The translations under genes and the position numbers were made by a program. A stretch of DNA of 64,000 bases from assembly GCF_003031675.1 (NCBI RefSeq), contig NZ_PYWX01000029.1, forward strand, positions 1 to 64,000. Direction: 5' to 3'. This document shows positions 8,625 to 20,887 of this stretch, one piece after another; the stretch's first letter is position 1, and each line of letters starts with the position of its first letter. The notes beneath the pieces are model-generated. The model was not told the origin of the DNA and made no database searches. It was given only the letters and a program-made list of their open reading frames with translations. This DNA comes from Pseudomonas palleroniana. Lineage in GTDB: Bacteria; Pseudomonadota; Gammaproteobacteria; Pseudomonadales; Pseudomonadaceae.

Positions 8625-10028
8625 ATGATCATGCAACATCCGGCGCGTAGCGAACTCTGGGCCATTCTGCGGCTGTCGGGGCCGTTGATTGCCTCACAGT
8701 TGGCCCACATGCTGATGGTGCTGACCGACACCCTGATGATGGCCCGCCTGAGCCCCGAAGCCCTGGCCGGTGGTGGCCTGGGTGCAGCAAGTTACTCATT
8801 CGTGGCGATTTTCTGCATTGGCGTGATTGCCGCCGTGGGCACCCTGGTTGCCATTCGTCACGGCGCGGGCGATATCGAAGGCGCCACCCGCCTGACCCAG
8901 GCCGGGCTGTGGCTCGCCTGGCTGATGGCCCTGGCGGCGGCGCTGCTGCTGTGGAACCTCAAGCCAGTGCTATTGATGTTCGGCCAAACCGAATCCAACG
9001 TGCACGCGGCGGGGCAATTCCTGACGATCCTGCCGTTCGCCCTGCCCGGCTACCTGAGCTTCATGGCGCTGCGCGGCTTTACCAGCGCCATCGGCAAGGC
9101 GACGCCGGTCATGGTGATCAGCCTGTGCGGCACCGTGCTCAACTACCTGCTCAACCATGCGTTGATCGAAGGTATGTTCGGCCTGCCGAAACTGGGCTTG
9201 ATGGGCATCGGCCTGGTGACGGCCATCGTAGCCACCAGCATGGCCCTGGCACTGATGTGGTACATCCGCAGCAACCGGGCCTACGCGGCCTACCCGCTGG
9301 GTTCGGGCCTGCTACGCCTCAACACCCGATACCTGCGCGAGCTGTGGCGCCTGGGCCTGCCGATTGGTGGCACCTATGCGGTGGAAGTCGGGCTGTTCGC
9401 CTTCGCGGCGCTGTGCATGGGCACCATGGGCAGCACGCAGCTGGCGGCGCACCAGATCGCGCTGCAAATTGTTTCGGTAGCGTTCATGGTGCCGGCGGGC
9501 ATGTCATACGCGGTAACCATGCGCATCGGCCAGCATTACGGTGCCGGGCAGCTGCTGCAGGCGCGCTTGGCCGGGCGAGTCGGCATCGGTTTTGGCGCGA
9601 TGATAATGCTAGGGTTTGCGGCGGTACTCTGGTTGTTTTCCGACCCGCTGATCGGGCTTTTCCTGGACCATGACGACCCCGCCTTCCACGATGTCATCGT
9701 CCTGGCAGTCAGCCTGCTGGCCGTGGCCGCCTGGTTTGAGCTGTTCGACGGCGTGCAGACCATCGCCATGGGCTGCATCCGCGGACTGAAGGACGCCAAG
9801 ACCACTTTTCTGGTGGGCTTGGGTTGCTATTGGCTGATCGGCGCACCCTCGGCGTGGTTGATGGCCTTTACCCTGGGCTGGGGACCGACCGGGGTGTGGT
9901 GGGGCCTGGCGCTGGGGTTGGCGTGCGCGGCCATCGCCCTGACCTGGGCGTTTGAAGCGAAGATGAAGCGGATGATTCGCCAGGAGCCTGAAATTCGCAC
10001 TGAATTTCAGGCCATGCTGCCGGACTAG
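8625..10028 (+). CDS. MATE-family multidrug/sodium antiporter
   Basis: The 467-residue protein has about 12 hydrophobic helices arranged as two MatE repeats. The first repeat begins LRLSGPLIASQLAHMLMVLTD, followed by the MMARLSPEALAGGGLGAASYS loop. MATE carriers exchange Na+ or H+ for cationic drugs across the inner membrane. The start is uncertain: ATG 8625 and 8631 are both possible, and a TTG at 8568 also opens the frame; only a weak GAG lies upstream. The divergent LysR gene makes it a likely regulated exporter. It converges with the GGDEF/EAL gene, with only 13 bases between. Confidence 0.92.
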   Translation: MIMQHPARSELWAILRLSGPLIASQLAHMLMVLTDTLMMARLSPEALAGGGLGAASYSFVAIFCIGVIAAVGTLVAIRHGAGDIEGATRLTQAGLWLAWLMALAAALLLWNLKPVLLMFGQTESNVHAAGQFLTILPFALPGYLSFMALRGFTSAIGKATPVMVISLCGTVLNYLLNHALIEGMFGLPKLGLMGIGLVTAIVATSMALALMWYIRSNRAYAAYPLGSGLLRLNTRYLRELWRLGLPIGGTYAVEVGLFAFAALCMGTMGSTQLAAHQIALQIVSVAFMVPAGMSYAVTMRIGQHYGAGQLLQARLAGRVGIGFGAMIMLGFAAVLWLFSDPLIGLFLDHDDPAFHDVIVLAVSLLAVAAWFELFDGVQTIAMGCIRGLKDAKTTFLVGLGCYWLIGAPSAWLMAFTLGWGPTGVWWGLALGLACAAIALTWAFEAKMKRMIRQEPEIRTEFQAMLPD

Positions 10029-10041
10029 GGCCTGCAAGCCA

Positions 10042-11706
10042 CTAGCCCAACAGCGCCTCCTGGCTCTTGCCGAACGTCAGGTACTCCACCAGCTCCGGCA
10101 AGGGCAGCGGCTTGCTGATCAGGTAACCCTGGGCCTGGTCGCAGCCAAACAGACGCAACAACGCCAGCTGCTCAGGGGTTTCCACGCCTTCGGCCACTAC
10201 TTCGAGGTTGAGGTTGTGGGCCAGGTTGATCATCGCGTGGACTAATTTGCGGTTCTCTTCGCGCTCTTCCATGCCCCCCACGAAACTCTTGTCGATCTTC
10301 AACAATGCAATCGGCAAGCTGTTGAGGTGCACGAACGATGAGAAACCGGTGCCGAAGTCATCCAGGGAGAACCGCACACCGAGGCGCCCCAAGGCATCCA
10401 TGGTCTGCTTGACCAGATCGCTGCGACGCATCACGGCGGTCTCGGTCAACTCGAACTCCAGCCACTTGGCCTCCACGCCACGCTCGGCGATCAACCGACT
10501 GAGAGTGGAGAGCAACTGGCTATCCTGGAACTGGCGAAACGACAGGTTGACGGCCATGTGCAGCCGCGGCAGATCGCGCTCGCGCAGGTCTTGCATGTCG
10601 CGCAAGGCTCGGGAGATCACCCAATAACCCAGCGGCACGATCAAACCGCTCTGCTCGGCCAGGGGTACGAACTCACTGGGCGGCAACAGGCCCCGTTCAC
10701 CATGGCGCCAGCGCACCAGGGCTTCCAGGCCAACGATATGCCCGTCGTCCAGGTCCAGGCGCGGCTGGTAATGCAATTCCAGCTCGTCACGGCGCAACGC
10801 GCGGCGCAGCTCGCTTTCCAGGTCGGCCAGGCTGCGGGCGTTACGGTTGATGCGTTCGTTGAAGATATGAAAGGTACAGCCCTGGGTGCTCTTGGCCTGC
10901 TGCATGGCGATATGGGCGTGCCACATCAACGGGTCGGCACCGGCGCGTGCGCGCGCATGCGCCACACCGAGGCTGCAACCGATCAACAAGCTTTCGCCGT
11001 CGACCCAGTACGGCTCGGCCATCACTTCGGTGATGCGCTCGGCCATCCATTCGGCACGCTGGGGCGCACGCCGGGTATCGATCAGCAGGGCGAACTCATC
11101 ACTGCCCAGGCGCGCCAACTGGTCCCCGGCTTCAAGCTGGCTCTTGAGCCGTGAGACCACTTGCAGGATCAACCGGTCGCCGGCCTGGTGGCCCAGGGCA
11201 TCGTTGGCATGACGGAAGTTATCGAGGTCCAGATGGCCGAGCGCCAGGCCTCGCCCTTCGTTTTCCGCCAGTCGTGCGGCCAGCAGGGTCTGGAAACCCT
11301 GGCGGTTGGCAATACCGGTGAGCGGATCCTGTTCGGCCAGGCGCTGCAAGGTGTTCTCCAACACACCGCGCTCACGGACATGGCGCAGGCAGCGGCGCAA
11401 CGTATCGGCATCCAATACACTGCGCACCAGCCAGTCGCTGACACCCAGCGGCGAAACCAGTGGTTCCTGCTCCAACAGCAAGACGCACGGCAGGCTGCAA
11501 CGGCCAGGGCCGGGTTGCAGGCTGGGCGTGGTCAATAGCACGGCACTGTGGTCGTCATCGAACAGACGACTCACCGAGTCCCAGTTGGGCGCACTGATCA
11601 GCACAGCCCCATCGCCCATCGGCACCAGGCACTCGCGCAACAACGCTGCCCACTCAGGCGGATCGGCCAGAAGCAGCAAACGCAAGGGTTCGACAGGCGT
11701 AGACAA
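10042..11706 (-). CDS. GGDEF/EAL cyclic-di-GMP phosphodiesterase with receiver-like N-terminus
   Basis: The 554-residue protein has an N-terminal receiver-like fold (1-115) without an obvious phospho-acceptor Asp, a GGDEF domain (about 125-285) and an EAL domain (about 295-540). The GGDEF signature is degenerate (GSDEF), so cyclase activity is doubtful. The EAL domain keeps EALVRW, VNLSFRQF, DDFGTGFS and EGVET, so cyclic-di-GMP hydrolysis is likely. P. aeruginosa has a similar protein (ProE) at the equivalent place. It starts at TTG, four bases after GGGAG. Monocistronic. Confidence 0.9.
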   Translation of the reverse strand: MSTPVEPLRLLLLADPPEWAALLRECLVPMGDGAVLISAPNWDSVSRLFDDDHSAVLLTTPSLQPGPGRCSLPCVLLLEQEPLVSPLGVSDWLVRSVLDADTLRRCLRHVRERGVLENTLQRLAEQDPLTGIANRQGFQTLLAARLAENEGRGLALGHLDLDNFRHANDALGHQAGDRLILQVVSRLKSQLEAGDQLARLGSDEFALLIDTRRAPQRAEWMAERITEVMAEPYWVDGESLLIGCSLGVAHARARAGADPLMWHAHIAMQQAKSTQGCTFHIFNERINRNARSLADLESELRRALRRDELELHYQPRLDLDDGHIVGLEALVRWRHGERGLLPPSEFVPLAEQSGLIVPLGYWVISRALRDMQDLRERDLPRLHMAVNLSFRQFQDSQLLSTLSRLIAERGVEAKWLEFELTETAVMRRSDLVKQTMDALGRLGVRFSLDDFGTGFSSFVHLNSLPIALLKIDKSFVGGMEEREENRKLVHAMINLAHNLNLEVVAEGVETPEQLALLRLFGCDQAQGYLISKPLPLPELVEYLTFGKSQEALLG

Positions 11707-11962
11707 GCTAGCTCCCTAGACTCTGCAAGATTTCAATGGCGGCGGGCAGTATGACGTGCGGCCTGAGAATCACCCATGATAAGGCTTATCAGAGGCACAG
11801 GCTGCACACATCCGCTGCAAAAAGCTCCCACATCCTGCGACAAAGTATCAAAACCGGCAAATTTAGATCGAGTGGTACGTCACACCGTCGTTCTGTGAGA
11901 GCAGAATCCTGCCAGCCTGTTAAAATGCCCGCCCTTTTGAACAACGACCCCCTGAATTCCGT

Positions 11963-14603
<2,641 letters not shown>

Positions 14604-14642
14604 TTTGCTGCACAGCAAATACCCGGTGAATACAGATCAAAA

Positions 14643-14733
14643 TGTGGGAGGGGGCTTGCTCCCGATGGCAGTGGGTCAGCTAACACATTCGTTGACTGGC
14701 GCACCGCTATCGGGGGCAAGCCCCCTCCCACAT
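14643..14733. repeat. REPIN (inverted REP doublet) 1
   Basis: Two arms of the Pseudomonas REP form an inverted pair: GTGGGAGGGGGCTTGCTCCC on the left and GGGGGCAAGCCCCCTCCCAC on the right, about 45 bp apart. The GTGGGAG ends point outward. It lies between the xpt stop and the oppositely oriented CoA-transferase gene. Sister copies are at 26781 and 28066. Confidence 0.88.
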
Positions 14734-14750
14734 TTTATTCAGGTTAGCTG

Positions 14751-16673
14751 TCAGTGCCCGGTGGCCTGCAAGCCGGCCAGTAGCAGGCGCTGATACAGGT
14801 CCTCCTTCAGCCCCTCGGGCTTATCCAACCGCATCCGCTTGAGGTGCTCAGGAAACGCCCCCGACTCCGGCGCATCCAGCGCAGCCTTGCCCAACTCCAG
14901 AATCTCCGTCAGCTTGAATTTGCTCTTGAGCCAGTTCAATGCGCGCAACAGATCTTTTTCTTCATCAGTGAAATCAGTGCCCAGTGGATACTCGGGAAAC
15001 AACCGCCGATGCCGAGCCTGAAGCGCCTGTAGCCGCTGCGGCGTATTGTCGGTAAAACGCGGGTCCAGCTGGAAATCCTCGGGCAGCTTGCCGGCCTTCT
15101 GTGCCTGTTTGATCAAGTCGTCCTGGAAACGGGAGTCGGTAATGTTGAGCAGCGCCTCGATCACCTTGGCGTCAGTCTGCCCACGCAGGTCGGCAATGCC
15201 GTATTCGGTGATGACGATGTCCCGCAGGTGCCGTGGGATAGTGCAGTGGCCATACTCCCAGACGAGATTGGAGCTGACCTCCCCTGCCGACTCGCGCCAA
15301 CTGCGCAGAATCAGGATCGAACGCGCGCCTTCCAGCGCATGGCCTTGGGCGACAAAGTTGTACTGCCCTCCCACGCCGCTGAGCACGCGACCGTCTTCCA
15401 ACTGGTCGGCCACGCCCGCACCGAGCAACGTCACCATGATCGCGCTGTTGATAAAGCGGGCATCCTGGCGCTGTAAACGCTTGAGTTCTTCCTGGCCATA
15501 CAGCTCGTTGATGTAGCTGATGCGGGTCATGTTGAATTCAAGACGCTTGGCGTGGGTCATTTCCTGCAAGCGCTGGTAAAAACTGCGTGGCCCGAGGAAG
15601 AAACCGCCATGGATCGATACGCCGTCGGGCTGCGCTGCATCATCCAGGGTGCCGGCGTTGGCTTGCGCCTGGGTCGCCACATCGGGGTAGACCTTACGCC
15701 GCACAATGCCGGCATCGGCCAGCACCAGCAGGCCATTGACGAACATTTCGCTGCAGCCATAGAGGCCCCGCGCAAAGGGCGCGACGCCGCCTTCACGGCT
15801 GATCAGCGGTGCCCACTGGTACACATCCAGGTCCGTCAACAGTAGCCGGTAAGCTTCGTTATCCGCCTGACGCGCCAGCAGAGCGGCGGTCAGCGCATCG
15901 CCCATGGAACCAATACCGATCTGCAAGGTGCCGCCATCGCGCACCAAGGTGCTGGCATGCAGGCCGATAAAATGATCCTGGAAACCCACCGGCATATTCG
16001 GTGTGGAGAACAGCGTGGTGCTGTCCTTTTCGTCGAGCAGGTAGTCGAATGCGTCAATGCCCAGCTCGGCATCGCCAGGCATGTAAGGCAAATCGCTGTG
16101 GACCTGGCCGACGATCAGGATGGTCTCACCCGCTTCGCGGCGCTTGGCGATCAGCGGCAACAGGTCAAGGGTGATATCCGGGTTGCAGCTCAGGCTCAGG
16201 CGGTCAGGGTGTTCGGCGCTACTGGCCACCAACTGCGCCACCAGATTCAGGCCGGCTGAGTTGATGTCGCGAGCGGCATGGCTGTAGTTGCTGCTGACGT
16301 AGTCCTGCTGGGCCGACGCACTGTGGAGCAGGCTGCCAGGCTGCATGAAGAACTGTTGTACGCGGATATTGCTGGGCAAGCTGTCCTTGTGCAGGTCGGC
16401 GAGAAAATCCAGTTCCGGGTAATCGCCGAATACCCGATCGATAAAGGGTTCGAGAAAGCGCTTCTGCAAACCATCACCCAGGGTGGGACGGCCCAGGCTC
16501 AGTGCGGTGTAGATCGTCAGCGATCGCTCCGGCAGCTTGGCGATACGTCGATACAGAGCGTTGGCGAACAGGTTGGGCTTGCCCAGCCCCAGCGGCATGC
16601 CCATGTGGATATGCGCCGGCAAGCGCGCCAGCACGTCGTCAACTGCTTGCTCGATTGAACACAACTGCACCAT
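14751..16673 (-). CDS. Acetyl-CoA hydrolase/transferase-family protein
   Basis: This is a 640-residue member of the acetyl-CoA hydrolase/transferase family. The C-terminal domain carries the recognisable block SGVGGQYNFVAQGHALEGAR (about 460-480) and the EYGIADLRGQTDAKVIEALL block. The substrate is unknown. Compared with typical 500-residue CoA transferases it is long, carrying about 110 extra C-terminal residues that include LDPRFTDNTPQRLQALQARH. AGGAG precedes the ATG by 7 bases. It converges on the xpt side across a REPIN. Confidence 0.85.
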   Translation of the reverse strand: MVQLCSIEQAVDDVLARLPAHIHMGMPLGLGKPNLFANALYRRIAKLPERSLTIYTALSLGRPTLGDGLQKRFLEPFIDRVFGDYPELDFLADLHKDSLPSNIRVQQFFMQPGSLLHSASAQQDYVSSNYSHAARDINSAGLNLVAQLVASSAEHPDRLSLSCNPDITLDLLPLIAKRREAGETILIVGQVHSDLPYMPGDAELGIDAFDYLLDEKDSTTLFSTPNMPVGFQDHFIGLHASTLVRDGGTLQIGIGSMGDALTAALLARQADNEAYRLLLTDLDVYQWAPLISREGGVAPFARGLYGCSEMFVNGLLVLADAGIVRRKVYPDVATQAQANAGTLDDAAQPDGVSIHGGFFLGPRSFYQRLQEMTHAKRLEFNMTRISYINELYGQEELKRLQRQDARFINSAIMVTLLGAGVADQLEDGRVLSGVGGQYNFVAQGHALEGARSILILRSWRESAGEVSSNLVWEYGHCTIPRHLRDIVITEYGIADLRGQTDAKVIEALLNITDSRFQDDLIKQAQKAGKLPEDFQLDPRFTDNTPQRLQALQARHRRLFPEYPLGTDFTDEEKDLLRALNWLKSKFKLTEILELGKAALDAPESGAFPEHLKRMRLDKPEGLKEDLYQRLLLAGLQATGH

Positions 16674-16766
16674 CCGACACTCCTGAACATTCCGTGATTA
16701 GGGGTTGGACCGAGCTTGCCGGGTCTTTGCTGCAATGAACAGCTGCGAATCATAAACAACGGGCAC

Positions 16767-16793
16767 AAAAAAGCCGCTGGTCAGCGGCTTTTT
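16767..16793 (-). terminator. Terminator of the cytochrome c5 gene
   Basis: GCCGCTG and CAGCGGC make a 7-bp stem with a 2-base loop. Runs of six A and five T flank it, giving a U-tract on either strand. It follows the stop codon of the cytochrome gene. Confidence 0.88.
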
Positions 16794-16809
16794 GGCGAAG
16801 TTCGGCGGA

Positions 16810-17274
16810 TTACAGGCCAGACATCTTCTTGATTGCGCCTTCAAGGTCTTCAAGGCTGCAATCAGCACAGGTGCCCATCGGCGGCATTGCGTTCAAACCA
16901 TGCTTGGCGACCTGCGCCAAACCTTTGGTACCTTTTTCGGGAGCCTCGATCTTGAGTTCTGCCAGTACGGCATCGACATGGCCAAGCCGTTCTTTCCAGG
17001 CGGCCGTATCACCAATTTTCGGCGCGTTCAGCAGTCCGGTGCCATGGCACGCGTTGCAATGCTTGGCAATTACATCATCCGGCGTTTTAGCCGCGCCACC
17101 GCCGGCCGCCGCCACGGCAACCTCCATTCCCTTGCATTCCTGGCCCTGAACACAGACTTGGCCGACAGGCTCCAAGCGTTTGGCAATCTCATCATTGGTC
17201 GCAGCTTGAGCGCTGACAGCCCATAGGGCCAATACGGTTGCTGGTGCAGCCAGCATTTTCATAATTAGGTTCAC
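16810..17274 (-). CDS. Cytochrome c5-family protein
   Basis: The 154-residue precursor has a signal peptide (cleavage about ALWAVSAQA-A), so it is exported to the periplasm. A single haem-binding motif CNACH, with the axial Met probably within AMPPMGTCADC, marks a class I c-type cytochrome. Two further cysteines near the C-terminus (CADC) resemble those of cytochrome c5. It would carry electrons to terminal oxidases. The start is a GTG with GAGG 9 bases upstream; an ATG lies 12 bases inside. Its own terminator follows. Confidence 0.9.
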   Translation of the reverse strand: MNLIMKMLAAPATVLALWAVSAQAATNDEIAKRLEPVGQVCVQGQECKGMEVAVAAAGGGAAKTPDDVIAKHCNACHGTGLLNAPKIGDTAAWKERLGHVDAVLAELKIEAPEKGTKGLAQVAKHGLNAMPPMGTCADCSLEDLEGAIKKMSGL

Positions 17275-17443
17275 GCGTTCACCCTCAATGGTGGCTATTC
17301 ACGCCTGCGGCCACGGTTTCGCAGGCGGCGAAAGTATAACGGTTAGCCCGTTGGGCCGAAACAACCCTATTAAACAAAGGGAGATTCGACCTCACGGAAT
17401 ACAGCTACGGATGCCTCTGCAACGCTGGCAGGGCGCCTCTTTT

Positions 17444-17992
17444 TTAAAAGTTCGCGGGTGTGGCTGCGCTGATTAGTCGCGCCGGCACGTCGAACGGATT
17501 GCGAAAACGGTGCGGCTTGGTGCTTTCAAAGTAGTAGCTATCGCCGGCTTCGAGCACAAAAGTTTCAAGACCGACCACCAACTCCAGCCGCCCCTCCACC
17601 AGAATCCCGGTTTCCTCGCCTTCGTGAGTGAGCATCTCTTCGCCGGTGTCGGCACCCGGCGGGTAGATTTCGTTGAGAAACGCAATCGCCCGGCTGGGGT
17701 GTGCACGGCCCACCAGCTTCATGGTGACGGCACCGTCCGAGATGTCGATCAGCTCATTGGCTTTATAGACGATCTGCGTCGGTATTTCCTGGAGGATCTC
17801 CTCGGAAAAAAACTCGACCATGGACATGGGGATGCCGCCCAGCACCTTGCGCAAGGAGCTGATCGAGGGGCTGACACTGTTTTTTTCGATCATCGAAATG
17901 GTGCTGTTGGTGACGCCCGCACGCTTGGCGAGCTCACGCTGGGAAAGACCTTTGAGCTTACGGATGGATTGCAGTCGTTCGCCGACGTCCAA
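17444..17992 (-). CDS. pauR: PauR-type polyamine catabolism regulator (XRE-cupin)
   Basis: The 182-residue regulator has an N-terminal XRE helix-turn-helix (RLQSIRKLKGLSQRELAKRA...TISMIE, residues 6-36) and a C-terminal cupin domain (about 110-180) that binds the effector. PauR of P. aeruginosa (PA5301) represses putrescine-degradation genes, and this gene occupies the matching place next to dadX. The start is TTG, eight bases after TAGGAGG. An inverted pair TGTTGTA/TACAACA lies in the leader at 18020-18067. The symbol is by homology and synteny recall. Confidence 0.8.
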   Translation of the reverse strand: MDVGERLQSIRKLKGLSQRELAKRAGVTNSTISMIEKNSVSPSISSLRKVLGGIPMSMVEFFSEEILQEIPTQIVYKANELIDISDGAVTMKLVGRAHPSRAIAFLNEIYPPGADTGEEMLTHEGEETGILVEGRLELVVGLETFVLEAGDSYYFESTKPHRFRNPFDVPARLISAATPANF

Positions 17993-18019
17993 TGCAGGAG
18001 CCTCCTAGGATTCAGGCGT

Positions 18020-18067
18020 TGTTGTATTTGAGCGTTATCATGGCGACAGCGTTCAGTATTTACAACA
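18020..18067. promoter_or_regulatory. Inverted repeat upstream of pauR
   Basis: TGTTGTA (18020-18026) and TACAACA (18061-18067) are exact inverted arms, 41 bp between centres (about four helical turns), in the only upstream region of pauR. They could be autoregulatory operator half-sites. This is suggested by position alone. Confidence 0.35.
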
Positions 18068-18108
18068 CTTGGGCCTAAATCCCGGGCAGCTGTGTTCGTA
18101 CCTGGCGC

Positions 18109-19182
18109 TCAAGCGCCGCAATAGAGCCTTGGCACGCGGCGCAGGTTGCAGAAGATCTGGTAGGGAATCGTCTCGGCAGCGGCGGCGACGTCACTGGCCA
18201 GGATATTTTTACCCCATAGCTCCACCGTCGAACCGAGACCGGCCTGGGGTACGTCCGTCAGGTCGATACACAGCATGTCCATGGAAACACGGCCCAGCAA
18301 TTGGCTGCGCTGGCCGGCCACCAGCACGGGTGTGCCGGTAGGCGCGTGACGTGGATAACCGTCCGCATAGCCCATGGCAACCACACCGATGCGCATCGGC
18401 TTGGGTGTGACGAATTTTGCGCCGTAGCCCACCGGCTCGCCGGCCGGCAACTCACGCACACAGATGACTTTGGACTCCAGGGTCATCACCGGCTGCAAAC
18501 GCGCAGCAATGGCCTGGTCTTCACCAAACGGCGTGGCGCCATACAGCATGATGCCCGGGCGTACCCAGTCGCTGCCCACCGCCGGCCAACCCATCACCGA
18601 AGGCGAATTGCGCAGGCTCACCTCGGCCGACAAGCCTTGGCGCGCCGCGTCAAACACCGCAACCTGCTCATCACTGCTCACGCAATCCAGCTCATCCGCG
18701 CGGGCGAAGTGGCTCATCAACACGATCTTGGCGACTTTGCCGCTGGCCAGCAGGCGCTGGTAAGCCTCGTGATAGTCCTTGGGGTGCAGGCCCACGCGGT
18801 GCATGCCCGAATCCAGCTTGAGCCAGACCGTCAGCGGTTTGCTCAAGCGGGCCTGCTCGATGGCCTCCAGTTGCCATAACGAATGCACCACGCACCAGAA
18901 ATCATGCTCGATGATCAGCGGCAGCTCGCTGGCTTCGAAAAAACCTTCCAGCAGCAGTACCGGCGCACGGATACCGGCGGCGCGCAGTTCCAGCGCCTCT
19001 TCGATACACGCCACGGCAAACCCGTCCGCCTCGGTTTCCAGCGCCTGTGCCACACGCACGGCACCATGACCGTAGGCATCGGCCTTAATCACGGCGAGGG
19101 CCTTGGCCCCCGTGACTTCACGGGCCAATTGGTAATTGTGGCGCAGGGCTTGGAGGTCGATCAGGGCACGGGCAGGACGCAT
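18109..19182 (-). CDS. dadX: DadX, catabolic alanine racemase
   Basis: The 357-residue PLP enzyme interconverts L- and D-alanine, feeding D-alanine to DadA. The lysine that binds PLP is K33 in [11 protein letters not shown], and the opposing catalytic Tyr is in VGYGAKF near residue 253. The fold is a TIM barrel plus a C-terminal beta domain. No strong Shine-Dalgarno precedes the start. It is third in the dadA-ridA-dadX gene order, separated from ridA by a 78-base spacer containing a terminator-like hairpin. Confidence 0.95.
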   Translation of the reverse strand: MRPARALIDLQALRHNYQLAREVTGAKALAVIKADAYGHGAVRVAQALETEADGFAVACIEEALELRAAGIRAPVLLLEGFFEASELPLIIEHDFWCVVHSLWQLEAIEQARLSKPLTVWLKLDSGMHRVGLHPKDYHEAYQRLLASGKVAKIVLMSHFARADELDCVSSDEQVAVFDAARQGLSAEVSLRNSPSVMGWPAVGSDWVRPGIMLYGATPFGEDQAIAARLQPVMTLESKVICVRELPAGEPVGYGAKFVTPKPMRIGVVAMGYADGYPRHAPTGTPVLVAGQRSQLLGRVSMDMLCIDLTDVPQAGLGSTVELWGKNILASDVAAAAETIPYQIFCNLRRVPRLYCGA

Positions 19183-19212
19183 GGCGGCAGGCTTCTAGGC
19201 GGCAAAGTGAAG

Positions 19213-19246
19213 AAAAACCGGTACCGACCCATAACGTCGGCACCGG
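19213..19246 (-). terminator. Internal terminator/attenuator between ridA and dadX
   Basis: On the minus strand, CCGGT and ACCGG with CCGAC and GTCGG form a long interrupted stem (19218-19246) with a 7-base loop. It is followed by TTTTTCTTC. This is a good Rho-independent form inside the operon, so dadX may be transcribed at a lower level by readthrough. Confidence 0.6.
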
Positions 19247-19260
19247 GGAGGAATCCGGGT

Positions 19261-19614
19261 TTAAGGCAGCGCGGCCACGACGGACAGCTCTACCAGAATT
19301 TGCGGCTCGCACAGTTTGGCTTCAACCGTGGCACGCGCCGGAGCGACGCCTTTGGGCAGCCATTTGTCCCATACCGCGTTCATACCGGCGAAATCGGCGT
19401 CGATGTCTTTCAAGTAGATCGTCACCGACAGCAGTCTGGTTTTGTCGGTGCCGGCCAGGTCGAGCAAGCGCTCGATATTGGCCAGGGTTTCACGGGTCTG
19501 CTGTTCAATCCCGGCACTCATGTCGTCGCCGACTTGACCGGCCAGATACACGGTACCGCTGTGAACGACGATCTGGCTCATGCGCTCATTGGTGAGCTGG
19601 CGCTGGATTGACAT
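19261..19614 (-). CDS. RidA-family imine deaminase
   Basis: The 117-residue protein is a trimeric Rid-family member that hydrolyses reactive enamines and imines. The Arg of [11 protein letters not shown] lies where the active-site Arg occurs. The start with AGGAG eight bases upstream ([14 protein letters not shown]) was preferred to an ATG nine codons earlier. It overlaps the 3' end of dadA by 29 bp. DadA produces an imino acid, which fits a detoxifying or completing role. Confidence 0.92.
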   Translation of the reverse strand: MSIQRQLTNERMSQIVVHSGTVYLAGQVGDDMSAGIEQQTRETLANIERLLDLAGTDKTRLLSVTIYLKDIDADFAGMNAVWDKWLPKGVAPARATVEAKLCEPQILVELSVVAALP

Positions 19615-20887
19615 GTTTTGCGGACTCCTGGTGGTTGCCATAACGGGAAATATCGAGGCCTTCGGCGCTGATCTGCGGGGTTTTCTTGGCCATCAGGTCG
19701 GCCAACAAACGACCGGAGCCGCAGGCCATGGTCCAGCCGAGCGTGCCATGGCCGGTGTTCAGGAACAGGTTCTTGAACGGGGTTGCGCCGACAATCGGTG
19801 TACCGTCGGGGGTGGTCGGGCGCAGGCCGGTCCAGAACGTGGCTTCGGCCAAATTGCCGCCCTGAGGATAAAGGTCGTTGACGATCATCTCCAGGGTTTC
19901 CCGCCGACGCGGGTTGAGCGACAGGTCAAAACCGGCTATTTCAGCCATGCCGCCCACCCGGATGCGGTTGTCGAAACGGGTGATGGCGACCTTGTAGGTC
20001 TCGTCGAGAATGGTCGATGTCGGCGCCATCGCCGGGTTGGTGATCGGTACGGTCAACGAGTAACCCTTGAGCGGGTATACCGGCGCCTTGATCCCCAGGG
20101 GCTTGAGCAATTTCGGCGAGTAGCTGCCCAGGGCCAGCACGTAGCGGTCGGCAACTTCCAGCTTGCCGTCGACCCACACGCCATTGATGCGGTCGCCGGC
20201 ATAATCCAGGCGCTGGATGTCTTGTTCGAAACGGAACTCGACGCCCAGTTGCTTGCACATTTCGACCAAACGCGTGGTGAACATCTGGCAATCACCGGTC
20301 TGGTCGTTGGGCAGGCGCAGGGCACCGGCTAAAATATCCGTGACACTGGCCAACGCCGGCTCCACGCGGGCAATTCCAGCGCGATCAAGCAGCTCGAACG
20401 GCACGCCAGACTCTTCCAGCACGGCGATGTCCTTGGCGGCGCCATCGAGCTGGGCCTGGGTGCGGAACAGTTGGGTTGTGCCCAGGCTGCGGCCCTCGTA
20501 GGCAATGCCGGTCTCGGCGCGCAACTCATCGAGGCAGTCGCGGCTGTACTCGGACAGGCGGACCATGCGCTCCTTGTTCACCGCATAACGGCTGGCGGTG
20601 CAGTTGCGCAACATCTGCGCCATCCACAGGTATTGATCGATATCGGCGGTGGCTTTGATCGCCAGCGGTGCATGACGCTGCAACAGCCACTTGATGGCCT
20701 TGAGCGGCACGCCCGGCGCGGCCCAGGGCGAGGCATAACCAGGGGAAACCTGGCCTGCGTTGGCGAAACTGGTTTCCATGGCAGCGGCAGGCTGACGGTC
20801 GACCACCACGACTTCAAAGCCGGCCCGAGCCAAATAGTAGGCACTGGTCACGCCAATGACGCCGCTACCCAAGACCAGAACGCGCAT
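19586..20887 (-). CDS. dadA: DadA, D-amino acid dehydrogenase small subunit
   Basis: The 433-residue flavoenzyme oxidises D-alanine and other D-amino acids to keto acids and passes electrons to quinone. The FAD-binding N-terminus is [20 protein letters not shown] (GxGxxG within residues 7-14), followed by VVVDRQPA. Near the C-terminus is the dehydrogenase motif [16 protein letters not shown]. The start follows GAGGATATAAAA. It is the first gene of dadA-ridA-dadX and divergent from dadR. The [16 protein letters not shown] middle region agrees with DadA. Confidence 0.96.
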   Translation of the reverse strand: MRVLVLGSGVIGVTSAYYLARAGFEVVVVDRQPAAAMETSFANAGQVSPGYASPWAAPGVPLKAIKWLLQRHAPLAIKATADIDQYLWMAQMLRNCTASRYAVNKERMVRLSEYSRDCLDELRAETGIAYEGRSLGTTQLFRTQAQLDGAAKDIAVLEESGVPFELLDRAGIARVEPALASVTDILAGALRLPNDQTGDCQMFTTRLVEMCKQLGVEFRFEQDIQRLDYAGDRINGVWVDGKLEVADRYVLALGSYSPKLLKPLGIKAPVYPLKGYSLTVPITNPAMAPTSTILDETYKVAITRFDNRIRVGGMAEIAGFDLSLNPRRRETLEMIVNDLYPQGGNLAEATFWTGLRPTTPDGTPIVGATPFKNLFLNTGHGTLGWTMACGSGRLLADLMAKKTPQISAEGLDISRYGNHQESAKHVNPAPAHQ

